In this document: positions 1 to 12,365 of the stretch, piece by piece
Position numbering within the stretch: the stretch's first letter is position 1
Layout: the number at the start of each line of letters is the position of its first letter
From: Takakia lepidozioides
Taxonomy: Eukaryota; Streptophyta; Takakiopsida; Takakiales; Takakiaceae
DNA length: 64,000 bases
Direction of reading: 5' to 3'
NCBI GenBank assembly: GCA_030704615.1
Contig: CM060731.1
Location: 27,466,001 to 27,530,000, forward strand
Notes under the pieces: model-generated
Database searches by the model: none
Told to the model about the DNA's origin: nothing
The model's input: the letters and a program-made list of their open reading frames with translations, nothing else
Made by a program: the position numbers and the translations under genes

Positions 1-740
1 AACAACAGCCCTCCGAGTCTGCACCCCCATTATCCCCAATGTCCACGACATGATATGCTCAACTTGCCCCACATAGTGATTATCATAGTACGTATTTGAG
101 TCTTCCTCTATTAGAGAAGGCCCTTAGGTTTTAAGTAGTATCACACAAGGTTTTTGTTCTCATCTTTTCCCGAAAATTGGCATGTTTTCAGTTACTTGCA
201 TACAGAGTGATCGATTTATAGAGAAGGGAATGTATAACAAGAAGGATATAATGAGCTGGAAGAAGGCTGGCAGACATTCAATCTTTCAGTAGCTGCAGTG
301 CAGATGGAATTGACACATCAACTGGTGAACAAAAGTAAATTGGATAGGATAGCAAGATCGGATCCATTGAGATCTGAACATGTTTCGATATGAGCACTTC
401 TCTCTGGCGGTGGTTGATAGGTGGTAGTTTTTGTGAAAAGGGTACTCCGCAAACTGGAGCAACTTGACTAGTTAGCCAAGCAACTTGACCCTCTGCAAAC
501 TTCTTACATGTCCTGAAAATCTTTGAGCCTGTTCGAGGGATGTGGGAAAGCAAGTATTCCCACAAGAACCAAGGTGTATATAGGGGAAGGAAGAATTCCC
601 TAAAGCAAAACGTGCAAAGATTAGCTGGCTCAACTCCTGCTCCATGTCTGTTGGAGAGGAGTTGCTGTGGTAACCACGTCTTAAACAAAGTGGATAGTTT
701 TTTACAAAGTCGATGCAGAAATGGTCTTTCCCATTCGGTG
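1..740. other. Left-edge sequence upstream of the nucleotidase gene
   Basis: I recognise no gene here. An ATG at 540 is in frame with the probable start at 741 and would add 67 residues to the nucleotidase, so part of this stretch could be coding. A minus-strand ORF at 278-763 lies antisense to that extension and has no recognisable domain. The region probably holds the promoter and 5' UTR of the gene that follows, but I see no defined promoter element. Confidence 0.4.
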
Positions 741-3700
741 ATGCTGCTGCAGCCACTGCTCATGGAGCTCCGGTCCCGCAGTTGGATGCAAAGCCCCTCA
801 TCAAGTCCAGCTGGTTTAGTGGCCTTGTCAGAGGTACCTGTTTTCCGGGGGCTCTGTCAGAGTTCGTTGGAATATTCACAAGCTAGTCGATGTGTGTGCG
901 GACGAAACCATGGGGCTCGGGTTCGTTTTACTCCGAGAAAGGCGTGGCAAAGAGGGAATCAGGGGGAGACCTTACTCTCGCTGACTCCACCCCCCACTTC
1001 AAGGGCTGATTCTGCTCCGCAAGGTATGCACCTTGGACCTCTCTTCTTTACACGGAACTGCCAGGTCCGCTTAATTCGAGAGACAGCCGTCTGAACAAGT
1101 GGTTTGTCGTGTGAGATTCGGACAAATGTTCATAGAAATAGGAATTGAAGTTCCTACATGTATTTGTAGAGACACTGATGTGCTGCTTTTGAGCCAGAGG
1201 GAGCAATTTCGGGTAGGTGCTCAGAAGTCGTGGAGTTATGCCGATGCAGAAGATACAGTGGCTATGTTTTGATAGAACAGGAGTTTGTACGAGAAGAGAA
1301 TTGTTTATATATAGTCCGTGATACTTTTGTGTTTTGTTATATCGTTTCATTTCATTGGGCATATTTGTGAAGTTGTGTGCCGTATCTCGTGGCTGTGTGA
1401 AAAATGAAGTAGAAACGGGTCCATGGGAGGGGGAGGAGGAGGAGGAGGAGGCAAGGAACAACCAGCCATTTTTCCTGGGGAGTGATGAGGCTGAATTGCA
1501 TCAGGGTTTTATAGCTGATTCACTCCAAGTGGATGAACCTCTGGGGGACACCCGGTTTGGCATACATCACCCCAGGAAGAGCACAAAAATTGACATTAAT
1601 GTCCAAGAAGATTTATTTGTAAATTTTGGTAAGAATATTCATAAGTTGTTATCTTTCTTTTACCTGCTGGCACTCTTTCTTTTGGTCCATGTTTTTGGAA
1701 GCCCGTCCCCATAGAAAGCAGTAGCCTTGTGTACTCCAGCTTCGGCCAGAGTCTTCTCTCTTGCTGAAATCGTGACTGCTTGTTTTCTTCATGTAATCTG
1801 TCCTGGCAGTTTGCAATCAGTATATTCTATGTCAATGAAACTTTTGTCTTGCAATTGTTTCAACCTTGGTATGTGTCTTTGCTTGGCAATCGTCTACCTG
1901 AAGGAAGGGTCTACCCTGAGCTATCTTATGCTCTGCATTCTTTGCATTTTGTCAAATGCAGACAATGAGGGGGTTGCCAGAATTCCTGGTGGACCAGGAC
2001 CAGTTAAGGAAGTTAAAAAAGGAGAAATAAAGGAGGCAGAAGCATTCCTTGATAGCTTGAAAATTCCGGTGTGTCCTGGTATTCACTTGATTATCAGCTC
2101 TCTTTTCATTTAATTGAGGGCATGAAGTGGATAGCTTTGATACTGGAAACCCCCACACTTGGTTGAATGGAGGGGGAGGAGGGGTGGTATAAAGGGGAAT
2201 ATAATGGGGGCCCTGCCATTGCTGAAGCTCAATTGCCCTGGTTTTGCAGAAACGTTTCCCCCATGGTTCTGCATCTAGAAGCATTTTTTGCAGCCGATCA
2301 CTGAGCCTGCAGTCAATCACCACCATTGGCTATGACATGGATTACACTCTCATCCACTACAACGTCAAGGTACGTGGTCAGTCTACGTTTGACACTTCCT
2401 TTGTTCTGCAAGCTGATTCATGTCCTGTAGCTGTGGAGAGGAAGCTTCCGACTAAACTGTAATATCTCAACTGTTATGCAGCCAGCTCTAACAACCTATG
2501 GTAAATCAGCAGAAGGGACAGGGAAAGTTAGATTCTACTCAACAAGCTCTATAAAGAGAGGCAACAAATATTTGCCGGTATTTTCTGTTCAGGGGGCGGT
2601 GTAACCGCAGGTCGTTTTTGTGTCTCCTGGCAGAATGATTGTTAATACAACTGGTTGTGTGGCTTTCATTGTAACAAGTTATGGTGTTTGTGAAACCTCA
2701 TCCATCTTTCTGAACTTCCGTGAGGTTCTGGTAGGCATGGGAGTCGAGGGCGTATGCATATGGGATGAAGAATCTCCGCAAAATGGGCTATCCTACTGAC
2801 GGCCTCAAGTTTGACAATGACATGGTTTGACAATAGAATTCTAAGTGGAGAATCCTCATTTGTACAGTCCATATTCTTTTGTCTCTTTCTCTTCTTACAC
2901 AGCAAACATTGTCTAATGAGCTATGTCTCCCTCTTTCCAGCTAGAGGGCATGGAGAATGTTCCAGGGAATCAGTTATTGGGTACATCATTTCTCTGTCTG
3001 TCCCTGTCTCTGAAGATCAGAGATGCCTTGTGGTGTATTTACATGATGCTTTCCAACTTAGAGAATCCCTCAAAATTGAATGGTTGTAGTGGTGGTTGTT
3101 GCACTCTTTCTATTTTCTGTCCCAAAAACTCTCTGAGCTTCCTGCAGACATTAGAATTGTTTTTCTTTCCATCCAATGGTTCCTTTGGACCTCCCTTGAC
3201 CAAATAAATATCTCTCCTTCTTTTTGTCTCTTGAAGTTGAACTGCAAGTCTTATGGATGTGATGGCTGGTTGTTGGGACCCAGCTTTTCTGTCCTTTCCT
3301 GTGTCTTATAAGCTTTCCATGGATTGCCCCATGCATGTCGTTGAGTTTCTTTCTATTTTCTGATTATTTTGAGACCATACGGTTTGCAAGTGGGATAAGC
3401 ACTATTCAAAGAACCATTAGTACTTCATTGCTTGATTTGGAAGTTTCTATCGTGCCACTGTAATATATTGCAGGAGCATGTTCTAGTCCCCCAGATGACA
3501 TTTGGGTTTAGGGGACCCCTGCCAATTATCATATACCTGTGACAGGTAATACGAGGCCTGATTCTCGACAAAGAAAAGGGAAACCTAGTGAAGGCAGATC
3601 GCTTTGGCTATGTCAAGAGAGCCATGCACGGAACTAAGATGCTTTCAAATCGTGCGATCAGGTGTCCCCTTGGTAGCTTTTCCAGTCCCTCACTAAAACA

Positions 3701-6700
3701 TATGAGGATTAGTAGACATAGCCCAAGTTTCACAGAACCCTCTGCTGGGTGGCCTTGAAGAAATTTACAGTGTTTCGAGCTTTTAGATTGGTGAATTCAC
3801 CGTTTGTTGCTATGAACTGCGACAGCGAAGGGGCATGGAGAACAAGGTGGCAGGTCAATAAGTTAGGTCTCAAATCATACGGAAACTAGATTGACCACCT
3901 TCTCTGTCGTAGCTCTGCTTATGACTGACCCTACTTCAGTTCCCTTCGCACTTCACCTTGCTTGGTGAGACTTGTTGGGTTTAGATGTGCCCTCTGCTTG
4001 TTGTTCTAACGTGGTGCTCTTGTGCTCCAAAATAAGAGGGAAGAGAGAAGTGAGAGAGAGATGATGTTGATGTTGCAGGTTATTTCAGAAGCTCAGCAGA
4101 TTGTAATTGCATATTTGATGTTGAGTCTATGGAATAGTATTTTTGTGGTAGCAGCAGAGCTTGCAAATTTGTCTTTTACATTTGGGTACTCTCATAAAGT
4201 GGTCACATGGAAAATACTCATACTTACCAATGAACAAGTCTGTCTCAATTGGGTGCAGTGAACTGTATGGAAGTGAGTTGGTGGACTTACGTAATGAGCA
4301 TCGCTGGGAGTTTTTAAACACTCTTTTCTCTATATCGGAGTCCGTGATGTACATGCAGGTACACAATGGACATATTTTTCTTGTTCATGGTGTTTTCCAT
4401 CTAATATTCAGTAACAAGCCCTTCAAGTCGGAAAAAGATCTTGAAACCTGCTGTTTTGAGCCTAGCAGATGTTGCGAGGGCTCTTGCCACGAGCACCTTG
4501 GATGGGAGGGCTTGTAACCTTTTAAGAAAGTTTGTAAGCCAGAAGAAAAAGAGCTGTAATATCTTGGAAAAAGTGATTGAAGGGAGAGAGCTGTATGACA
4601 TCAACAAAAAGCCCAGAGAGAGTGGGGTAGGGGGTTTCCTGTGCTAAACTCATGTCATATTCATGATGTGGGTCTCTTATGCTAGAGCACAGATGGTAGA
4701 GAGGCTTGATGTGGGTGCACTACCTCCAGAGGTGGTAAAAAAGGATTACTCGGATATATATGCGGTACCTCTCTTATTGTGAGCTGTTTTGCGCAATTCC
4801 TTTGTTTCGTGATTCTATTCTGGTTGAGGGCTAGGATCAAAATTTTGTGGTTTTTGTGCATGTTTACATACCAGTGCTTAAGTTAGGTAGTCTACTGCTG
4901 ACTGTTTTCCAGCTTCTTACACTGCTATCAATGTCCCTACCTCTCACCATTTCTGTGACTAGTCTGGCTCGTATGCGTGGTTCTTTGATACCTTGCACAG
5001 GTGGTGTCGAAATCACTTTTCAAAGCCCACGTTGAAGGCCAACTTAAGGTAGCCAGTCTGGAGAACCAATCCAAACGAACATCTTCATTACATTCATGGG
5101 AGGCTCAGAGAGAGAAACTAATCTGATGAGAGCCTGGTACACATCCAGTTGTGACATAACAAGGCAAGGGGACTTTAATCTTGAAAGTTGGATTGAAATA
5201 TTTCTTACTTAATTTGTGAAGGTTATTGGGTCTGGATATTTGCAGGCAGAAATCATAAACAACCCAGAGCATTTTATTGAACCCGATCCTGAGCTGCCTT
5301 TGGCCCTTCTTGACCAAAAGGAGGTAGATATCTAGCTTCCGTTCTAATTAAAACGTGTATTGTAAATGTGAACCATGGTTGATCGATGTGCATTATCTGG
5401 GGAGGGTGGGAGAGAGCTGGGCTGAGGGCTGGGTTGTAGGCAGAGAGACAAATGGTGTTTCTAAGCAGGTGTTGTTGAGAAGGTCAGTACATGACATCCT
5501 CATGCACTGATCTTTGGTGTCCAGGCCGGCAAAAGGCTACTGTTAGTCACAAACTCTGACTATCTCTACACCCAGAAGATGATGCAGTATGCCTTTGACA
5601 AATACTTACCCAAAGGCATGAGCTGGCGGAAGCTTTTTGACATGGTAGGTGTTTGGACTATTCAGCTCCCTATGTTCTTCATTGTTTATTAGAGAAAAGT
5701 TTTGGGCACTTGATGCAGTTGAATGGTGGGGTCACTCCAAACCTCCATAGCCAGGCAAATGACCAAGAACATCATATATATATATGTATATATCCACTCT
5801 ATCATGCTTTAACTTAGGTTTGAAATAAACAACTATCTGGCATCCCTGTCATCCTCCACATCTGAAGCATTTCTTCTACGCTTTAATATCAAGGTGATGG
5901 GATGTCATGGTTTATCTCCACACGATTTAATGCTTGTAGCCCGTAATCCAACCCATGTGGGCTGAAAATCTGGACACAGAGTTGGTTTCTTTGTTTTCAT
6001 TCAAGATTGCTACTCCTGGTGATGCTGCAGGTTATTGTGTCTGCTAGAAAGCCTGAGTTCTTTCAGAAGTCAAGTCCTTTGTATGAAATTGTTACCGAGG
6101 ATGGTCTGATGCGGCCCTGCCCTAAGGCCACATCAGGTATTCTCTCTCATTAGCTGTATCCTATTTTATGTGTTCAGAGCTGCATTACATGGCTGGTCAA
6201 GTACTGTCTTCAACTAAGTGGACGGCCAAGGTCCTAAGGAAAAGGTTTGTTATCAAAGTCAAGGACATTAGCATTAGGCTGAATATGGAGTGCCATCAAT
6301 CGAACAACTAAGAGTTGTGTCACTGCTTAAGAAAAGTTAATGATGTTTGGTGGTGCGAGTTCTGGTTCACACTTCAACTGCATGTACATTGATGTTTGGG
6401 TTTCTTTCGAGTGTTTTGATCAGTGTAGCTCAGATGTGTAATGGGTGAGTACTTTCTATATGCTGCTTCATCTACGAGATGTTGCTCTGGATCTTAAATA
6501 TGCATGTGGCTCTTGGCAAAACGTTCACAACCTGCATTGCACATGCTGGTGCTTTATCACACTAGTGGTTTTAACTCCAGTTATTTCGAGCTTCCTTTGG
6601 GTGTAATTTGAAGGAAATGATTGAATACCCACAGTTCCATACCCTCCCTAGTTCTTTAAAATTTCACAGTGGATGCTGTGCATTTCCGAGTATGTAGATG

Positions 6701-9700
6701 GAGGAAACCTGGTCATTCTAAAGACATTTCTGACTGTCCTTGGCATATCGCAGCACTCAAAGCAACTAAATGAAATTTTGTTTTCTCATGTTCCTTTTTG
6801 GCAGGGGGTCTCTATTGTGGGGGGAGTGCAGTGATGGTGGAGAAAGCCCTGGGTATTCATGGGGATGAGACACTTTACGTTGGTGACCACATCTACACTG
6901 ATGTAAGCCAGTCTAAGGTGAATCTCAGATGGAGGACGGCTCTCATCTGCCGCGAATTGGAGAGGGAGGTATCTTTCTTTTAACTATGGTCTCTGTATTT
7001 GTGGGTACCCATAGGTATTCTGCATCAGGGGCACATTGGTCAAACTTTCTCAGGTCATGGAATTCCACTTTATGCATTTCTCTCTCTGTGTTTCAATAAC
7101 TGGTTTTTTGGCTTTAAAGTGCTTTTCCCCTTAATCGATGTTTGCATGGATCAATTATCAGGCATGGTTTGTCTCAGTTATCACTTGACTTAACATCTTT
7201 GTCTCTCATGTTTTTCTTTCCATTTTGTCCCATAAGCTCTATGAGCTTTCCTCGGACGTTATAAAGCACCATTTCATTGCATTTCATTTCTCTTATTGCA
7301 CACACGTGCATGCCACACGCTTGTGACCATGAAATTGTAGGAGACTATGCGATGGTGTAAAGGGGGTTCACCCACATGTGCTGTGGTAGCCTAGCAGCCT
7401 TGAGCCAGAAACACAGCCAGAAAAACACAGGAGGGCCAAAAGCTTAGCACACAAACTGGGCCATGCATCCCCGCCTCGACTGGGCACAAAGACCAACTTT
7501 TGGCAAACCTCGCTTGTCGAAGCAGACCTGCACTGGGAGCAGAAGACATGGGAGGCTTGTCCACCCTTGGGCCATGCACATGCATGGTCTGTCCGTCTCC
7601 CACCTGGAGGGCCTTAGGAATCCCCCATCTATAACTGGGCGGGGTGCAGTGCTACCCCGTCTCCTCTTTCTTCCAGAAACCCCATGGATTGGTTCCATGA
7701 TTGAATTCTTGTATACAATCGCGTTAGGTCGGATCAAACTGGATGAAATAGCTTTGATATCATGCAGTTATTTGCAGGTTAAGGCATTGGCACATGGAAG
7801 GAGCCACAGGGCAAAAATTATAGAGCTTATGAATGAGAAAGAAGTGGTGGAAGATGCTTTCAATCAGCTTCGGCTCGCATTACAGCGTCGGAGACACTAC
7901 CAAGAAGCACAGGTTCCCTCCCCTCTACCTCTCTGTTTGTTTCATTCCCTGTTCATTTTCCTGGTGATCTGTGTTCACTGTTCATCAGCTGTATACTTGT
8001 TGTCTTGTCGACCTCTGACCTCATCCAATCAGTACTCCTCCCATCAAAAGTTCAAGGGTTTCATTTCATTTGTTTCTGCCTTGTTAGGTCCATTAGGAGA
8101 GCATTGTACTCTTAACATTCCCACAAATGATAGGTGACAAATTTCTTTAAAGAAAATCACTGTGTGCAGACTAAGGAAGCAACAGATATGCCGGAGAGAG
8201 CGATGATGGATGAAATGCAGAAGCTGTCAGTGCTGATGAAAAGATTGGATGAGAATATTGTTCCCATGCTTGAGGTTGATGGGAAGCACTTTAACCAAAA
8301 GTAAAAAAACCCTCTACTCAAGTCTACAAGCAAAGACAATCAGATAGGCTAGATGATGTAGATGATAGGCTAGACTGACTTCAAAGGCCAGCAAAGGCCA
8401 AGTCCTGCCTGGCAGCTTGCTCTCCCTTTATGACCGGTTTGGGACTGTTGAATGCAGTCCATTAGGGTATGTGTGTGCCCGGCCAGGTGACTGTCGCTGA
8501 GTACCTACCTCTCTCCCTCCCATGGGCCCTCTGGGCCTGCCATAGATGTAATTACCAGGGCAAGGATGGTAGAGATGCCTGTCATTTATCCCATAGCCTT
8601 CAGGAAGTGATTGGTAAAGAAATGAAAGAGGGAGAAGCCCTGACCTACTCCCTGATCGATGTCGTAGAGGTAAATGTCTCACCATCTAGTGCTGCTATAT
8701 AGGTAATAGATCACTTGCCACATTCTGGAGGCTCCAGAGAGGAAAAGAGGAAGAAGAGAGAAAGAGAAAGGAATATTGTATGTGTTGCTCCAGTTTCTTA
8801 GAGCAGCCTTTAGACTGTGGAATGCCAAAGCCAAGCATAAGAATAGTTTCAAGCCAGACTGAAAACTATTTTGATATTTGAGTGCCTACTTCAGTTTCAA
8901 GAAGTGAATTTATGGTGAAGGAGGTGGTGGTAACAGTAGACTCAGATGATGAGACAATTGTTCCCTCTGTCTGTTAGACGGAAGACTAACCTGTCAAACT
9001 GACCTAGTCATGGCAGTATGCACTCAGCTGCATGTGTCATATCTGCTGCAAAGTGGAGGGCTATAGGAGCTCACTTCTGGTGTCTAACATTATATGAATG
9101 CCAGCTCTTAATAACGCTCAATTCCCTGTACCTTGATTGTAGTTCGCTGTGCACTAGTGCTCTGACATCACCAAAAGATTTATTTAGGTACATTCCTTTA
9201 CTGACGTCTTCCTCTTTCCAAACCCCCGTCTGCGAGTATCATTATCTATTTCGTGCCCTCAGGTTACTGACGTCTGGGCTGGCCATGGAGTCTCCTCACA
9301 GGAGTGCTCCTCTATTCAAAAAAGTGTGAGGATTGTCCACAAGTCTTTCTCATTAGCTTACATGGATGATTATAGTGAACTTGTTTGTGGCTGAGTGGGA
9401 TTCTGCAGGTGGGGCTACCTGTCACGAGCAGGGCTGTGGGATAAGAGCCACCTGACCCGCCAAATAGAGAAGTAAGATACGGTCCCTCATGTTTGGGGTC
9501 TCAGTGAGCTAGAGAAAGAACTAAGAAGAAAAGGAACCATCAGTTTCCCTTATGTTGTAATCGCACAGTTCAGGAAAGAAAGGTAGTAGAAGCAACCGTC
9601 TCACTGCCCTATTCACTGGGCTATCTGTTAGAAGACTCCAGCATAACAATTATCTAGGGGACTGGAACTGCACTGCACACAAAGATAGTGCTTTTGTGTA

Positions 9701-10444
9701 TAGTTCACTTTAGCTAGTCAAAATGCATGGTAATGGATGCTGTTAGTGGTACAGTGTATGGACTTGCAATGCTTCAATGCTATTGAAGTTGTGCTTCCAT
9801 GTACTGCTATGGGCTGATGTACTGGAAAGCATGTCCAGGCTGCTCTCTGACACAACATTCATTACATAACAAGACAAAACTGCCTCAAGGTTGAGAAGAA
9901 TGGAAACTTTTGTAGAGAAGTTCTTCCTTCTGAAAAGGAAAAGACCACATGAACTTCCAGATTGAAAAATGTTCATTATCTGCATTAGGGTGGGAATTTC
10001 GCGTCCCTTAGCTAGCGGATGTGAGCTGTTTTGGAGATGTAACCCCTGAAGGTTATTCCTCTACGCAACTAGTCGTCAGTTCAAATTGAAGATGTGTTAA
10101 ACCATGAGTCTTCATGAGTCTCAGTCGGTCGAGGTGTGGGTGGGCATTGCTTTGCCAGTGAGATTATGTAAGGGTTTCCAGATATCTAGGGGAGGGCCAT
10201 CAAAAAGTTATTTCATCCTGATAGGGCTGCTGCCCTAACTGGTTATGTTGCACTGTTATCTCCTGGTGACATTTGACATTGGAAACCCTGCAGCACCAAA
10301 GCACTTTCTACAATGCAGTACTAAGGGATTGGCAGCTTTTCTTAGATTACAATGAGTTTGTGTAGGTATGCAGATATTTTCACATCACGAGTTTCCAACT
10401 TTTTACGATACTCACCATTTATGAACTTCCGATCTCAAGCCCAG
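741..10444 (+). CDS. HAD-superfamily 5'-nucleotidase (NT5C2-like), 17 exons
   Basis: Predicted HAD phosphatase of the IMP/GMP 5'-nucleotidase (NT5C2, subfamily IG) family, which hydrolyses nucleoside monophosphates. Exons: 741-1023, 1413-1628, 1962-2068, 2250-2369, 2735-2824, 3546-3661, 4259-4358, 4693-4764, 5001-5048, 5246-5323, 5525-5644, 6031-6136, 6805-6968, 7778-7912, 8170-8300, 9409-9471, 10366-10444. All junctions are GT-AG and phase-compatible, giving about 676 residues. HAD motif I, DMDYT, is at about 231-235, with the nucleophile Asp and the acid/base Asp two residues on. The late acidic motif GDHIYTD is at about 512-518, followed by SKVNLRWRT. The Ser/Arg/Pro-rich N-terminus looks like an organelle transit peptide. 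The start is uncertain: ATG 540 is in frame and upstream. The last exon is also uncertain: reading through the final donor gives a stop at 10562-10564, whereas family members usually end about ten residues after FRSQ, so a small exon downstream may be missing. Family assignment is strong; substrate and compartment are inferred. Confidence 0.88.
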
Positions 10445-12365
10445 GTAGTAATCTTTGGCTCTATCCCATGGAAAGAGTTTCGTTCTCACTTCTTCTGTCT
10501 CATAAGGTCTCTCACACACCTGATATGTTATCAAGATCCCTGCAGCCAATTACTGGAGTGGTGATTGAGAATCTGAGTTCAAATTTCAGCACAACAATAT
10601 CAAAAAGATAAAATGGAAAAGAAAATTCCATTTCTCTACCAAACTAGGAACTGATATGTCAATGAGGAAACAGTGATCTGTTAGTTTCAGCCCATAGAGC
10701 ACCAACACTTCCAATGATATGTGCATTCCTTGTTTTTTTGTAATTCGGTTATGTTTGAATGCATAAGAGAAGAAAGTTCCCAATACTTTGGAACATGCTC
10801 GACTGTTTCACCAAAGCAGGAAATAGCATGAGACAATGCAATGTTATCATGTTGTTCTATTGCTAAAGGGCTGTTCCTGCTTGTGGATTCTAGGTGCTTG
10901 GTGAATACATCTCGAACGAACATATTGCAGGCATATATGAGGTTTTGGGTGAAGTCCAGTGAAGGGCCACTCAACAGGATCTGTGACAGTTAAGAGAGAA
11001 GAGGACATCCATTGTGGGATAGCATTTTAGAGATAGGCGCAAGCCCAAGTTGATGAAACTTACTATACAATCAGCTATATGTTACAAACCATTCACCTCG
11101 AGAAGACTCATGAACATGTCTGCAATAGAAAGAAACCTCATCGAAAATGAAACCCTCATCAAATGAAAAGAAGGAAACCTTGAAGTGTGTCATGCAGCTG
11201 GAAAACTGCCTCTTTGCTAGCTCAACCAATTCTGGAGCTTGAAGGTGATGGCTAAATACTGAAGGAGGTAAGGGGCTCTTTCTTTCTCCCAGCCTATATG
11301 TGTGTACTGGGAAAGCCAAGTGGCCAGGCAGAAGAGTTGGCTACAACGATGATAGTCTATTGAGCATGTTTGACAAGTACCTGAATTCAAAGGTCTCAAA
11401 CAGGTCAGGTTGCATTAAAAGGATTAAACCAGGTACACATCTACCACTATCCACTTCCTGTCCATCAACAAAAGGAAACATTACCAACAGCCGGTTGCTC
11501 AGTTGGATAGTTGTGTCACCTGCGTGGTTTGGGGCTCAAATCCTGCTACATTGTCCTATATGGGTATGGTTTTGTGGCCGGTGGTTAACTTCAATTTATG
11601 CAAATCATTTTGTTTTCACCTTCCAGGAACTTCAGGTGGGTTTTGTAATACCTATCCTGACTTCAGGAGGCTTTGTAACTTAGTGCTCCCAAATTAATGC
11701 CCCCATGTGTAATTCTATTTTTGTACGGGAAACAGCTGGGAGCGACAGCGGCTTATAGTGAGAGGAGAAAATAAGCTATTTCACACTAACCTCACTGTGA
11801 AGGATTGCTCATGGGACACTGCCCAAGGGAAGGAAGGGGGAGAAGAAAACCCTCAAGTCATTTTCACTATCTCAGATTTGTTGGGCATGCTGTGAATGTG
11901 ATTCTGCACATACAATCCTTCTTCATCCTCCCACACCAGCAATTCATCCCAAATCTCTGTGGTTTCCTTTTATGCTCTGTGCTTCAACATCAGTCCGCCA
12001 TGCCTATCTACAAGTGTGTTGTTGCATCTAAGGTTTGTCCAGCTGTCTCCAAGTTTCTCCTTTAGTACGGTAGGCCCTTCTTCTTCGTCTTATTTCGCAC
12101 ATGAATTAGGAATAAAGTCTCAGTAGTCACACCTCACACATTTTAAAGGCGACTACAAGCAACCCGTTAACCACATACCTGATTCTGCGCCAGCTCTTGC
12201 TTTGAGTTTAGAAGAAGCAATTTCTGTGTCTTCATGTAGCTGAAATGCACCAATTTTCATCCTACAGTTTGAACATGTTTCTTCTATAGCGTAGGAGACT
12301 AGAGCATCCGTCAAGCTTCTGCATGTATTGCATCTCCATAGTGACCATTCTATATCTTAAGTCTC
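10445..12365. other. Intergenic region between nucleotidase and receptor kinase
   Basis: This stretch separates two genes that converge on it, so it should hold both 3' ends. The short ORFs here show no recognisable domain. It contains a tRNA-like SINE candidate (11487-11560) and possibly a missing terminal exon of the nucleotidase. I see nothing else that can be named. Confidence 0.5.
11487..11560 (+). repeat. tRNA-derived SINE-like head
   Basis: The stretch has an A-box-like TTGCTCAGTTGG followed about 30 bases later by a B-box-like GGCTCAAATCC, the spacing of a tRNA-type RNA polymerase III promoter. The same GG(T/C)TCAAATCCTGCTAC string followed by TTGTC recurs at 29755-29780. No CCA-ready acceptor stem is visible, so a SINE head fits better than a functional tRNA gene. 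Confidence 0.4.

Noticed and set aside
278-763. A 161-codon minus-strand ORF near the left edge
   Set aside because: Overlaps the probable nucleotidase first exon in antisense and resembles nothing; likely chance.
8469-8702. Extra exon in nucleotidase intron 15 (77-codon ORF)
   Set aside because: Exons 15 and 16 join directly in phase and give the conserved sequence HFNQKWGYLSRAG; an insertion would break it.
11487-11560. Functional tRNA gene
   Set aside because: Boxes are present but I could not fold a convincing acceptor stem and anticodon arm; a SINE head fits better.
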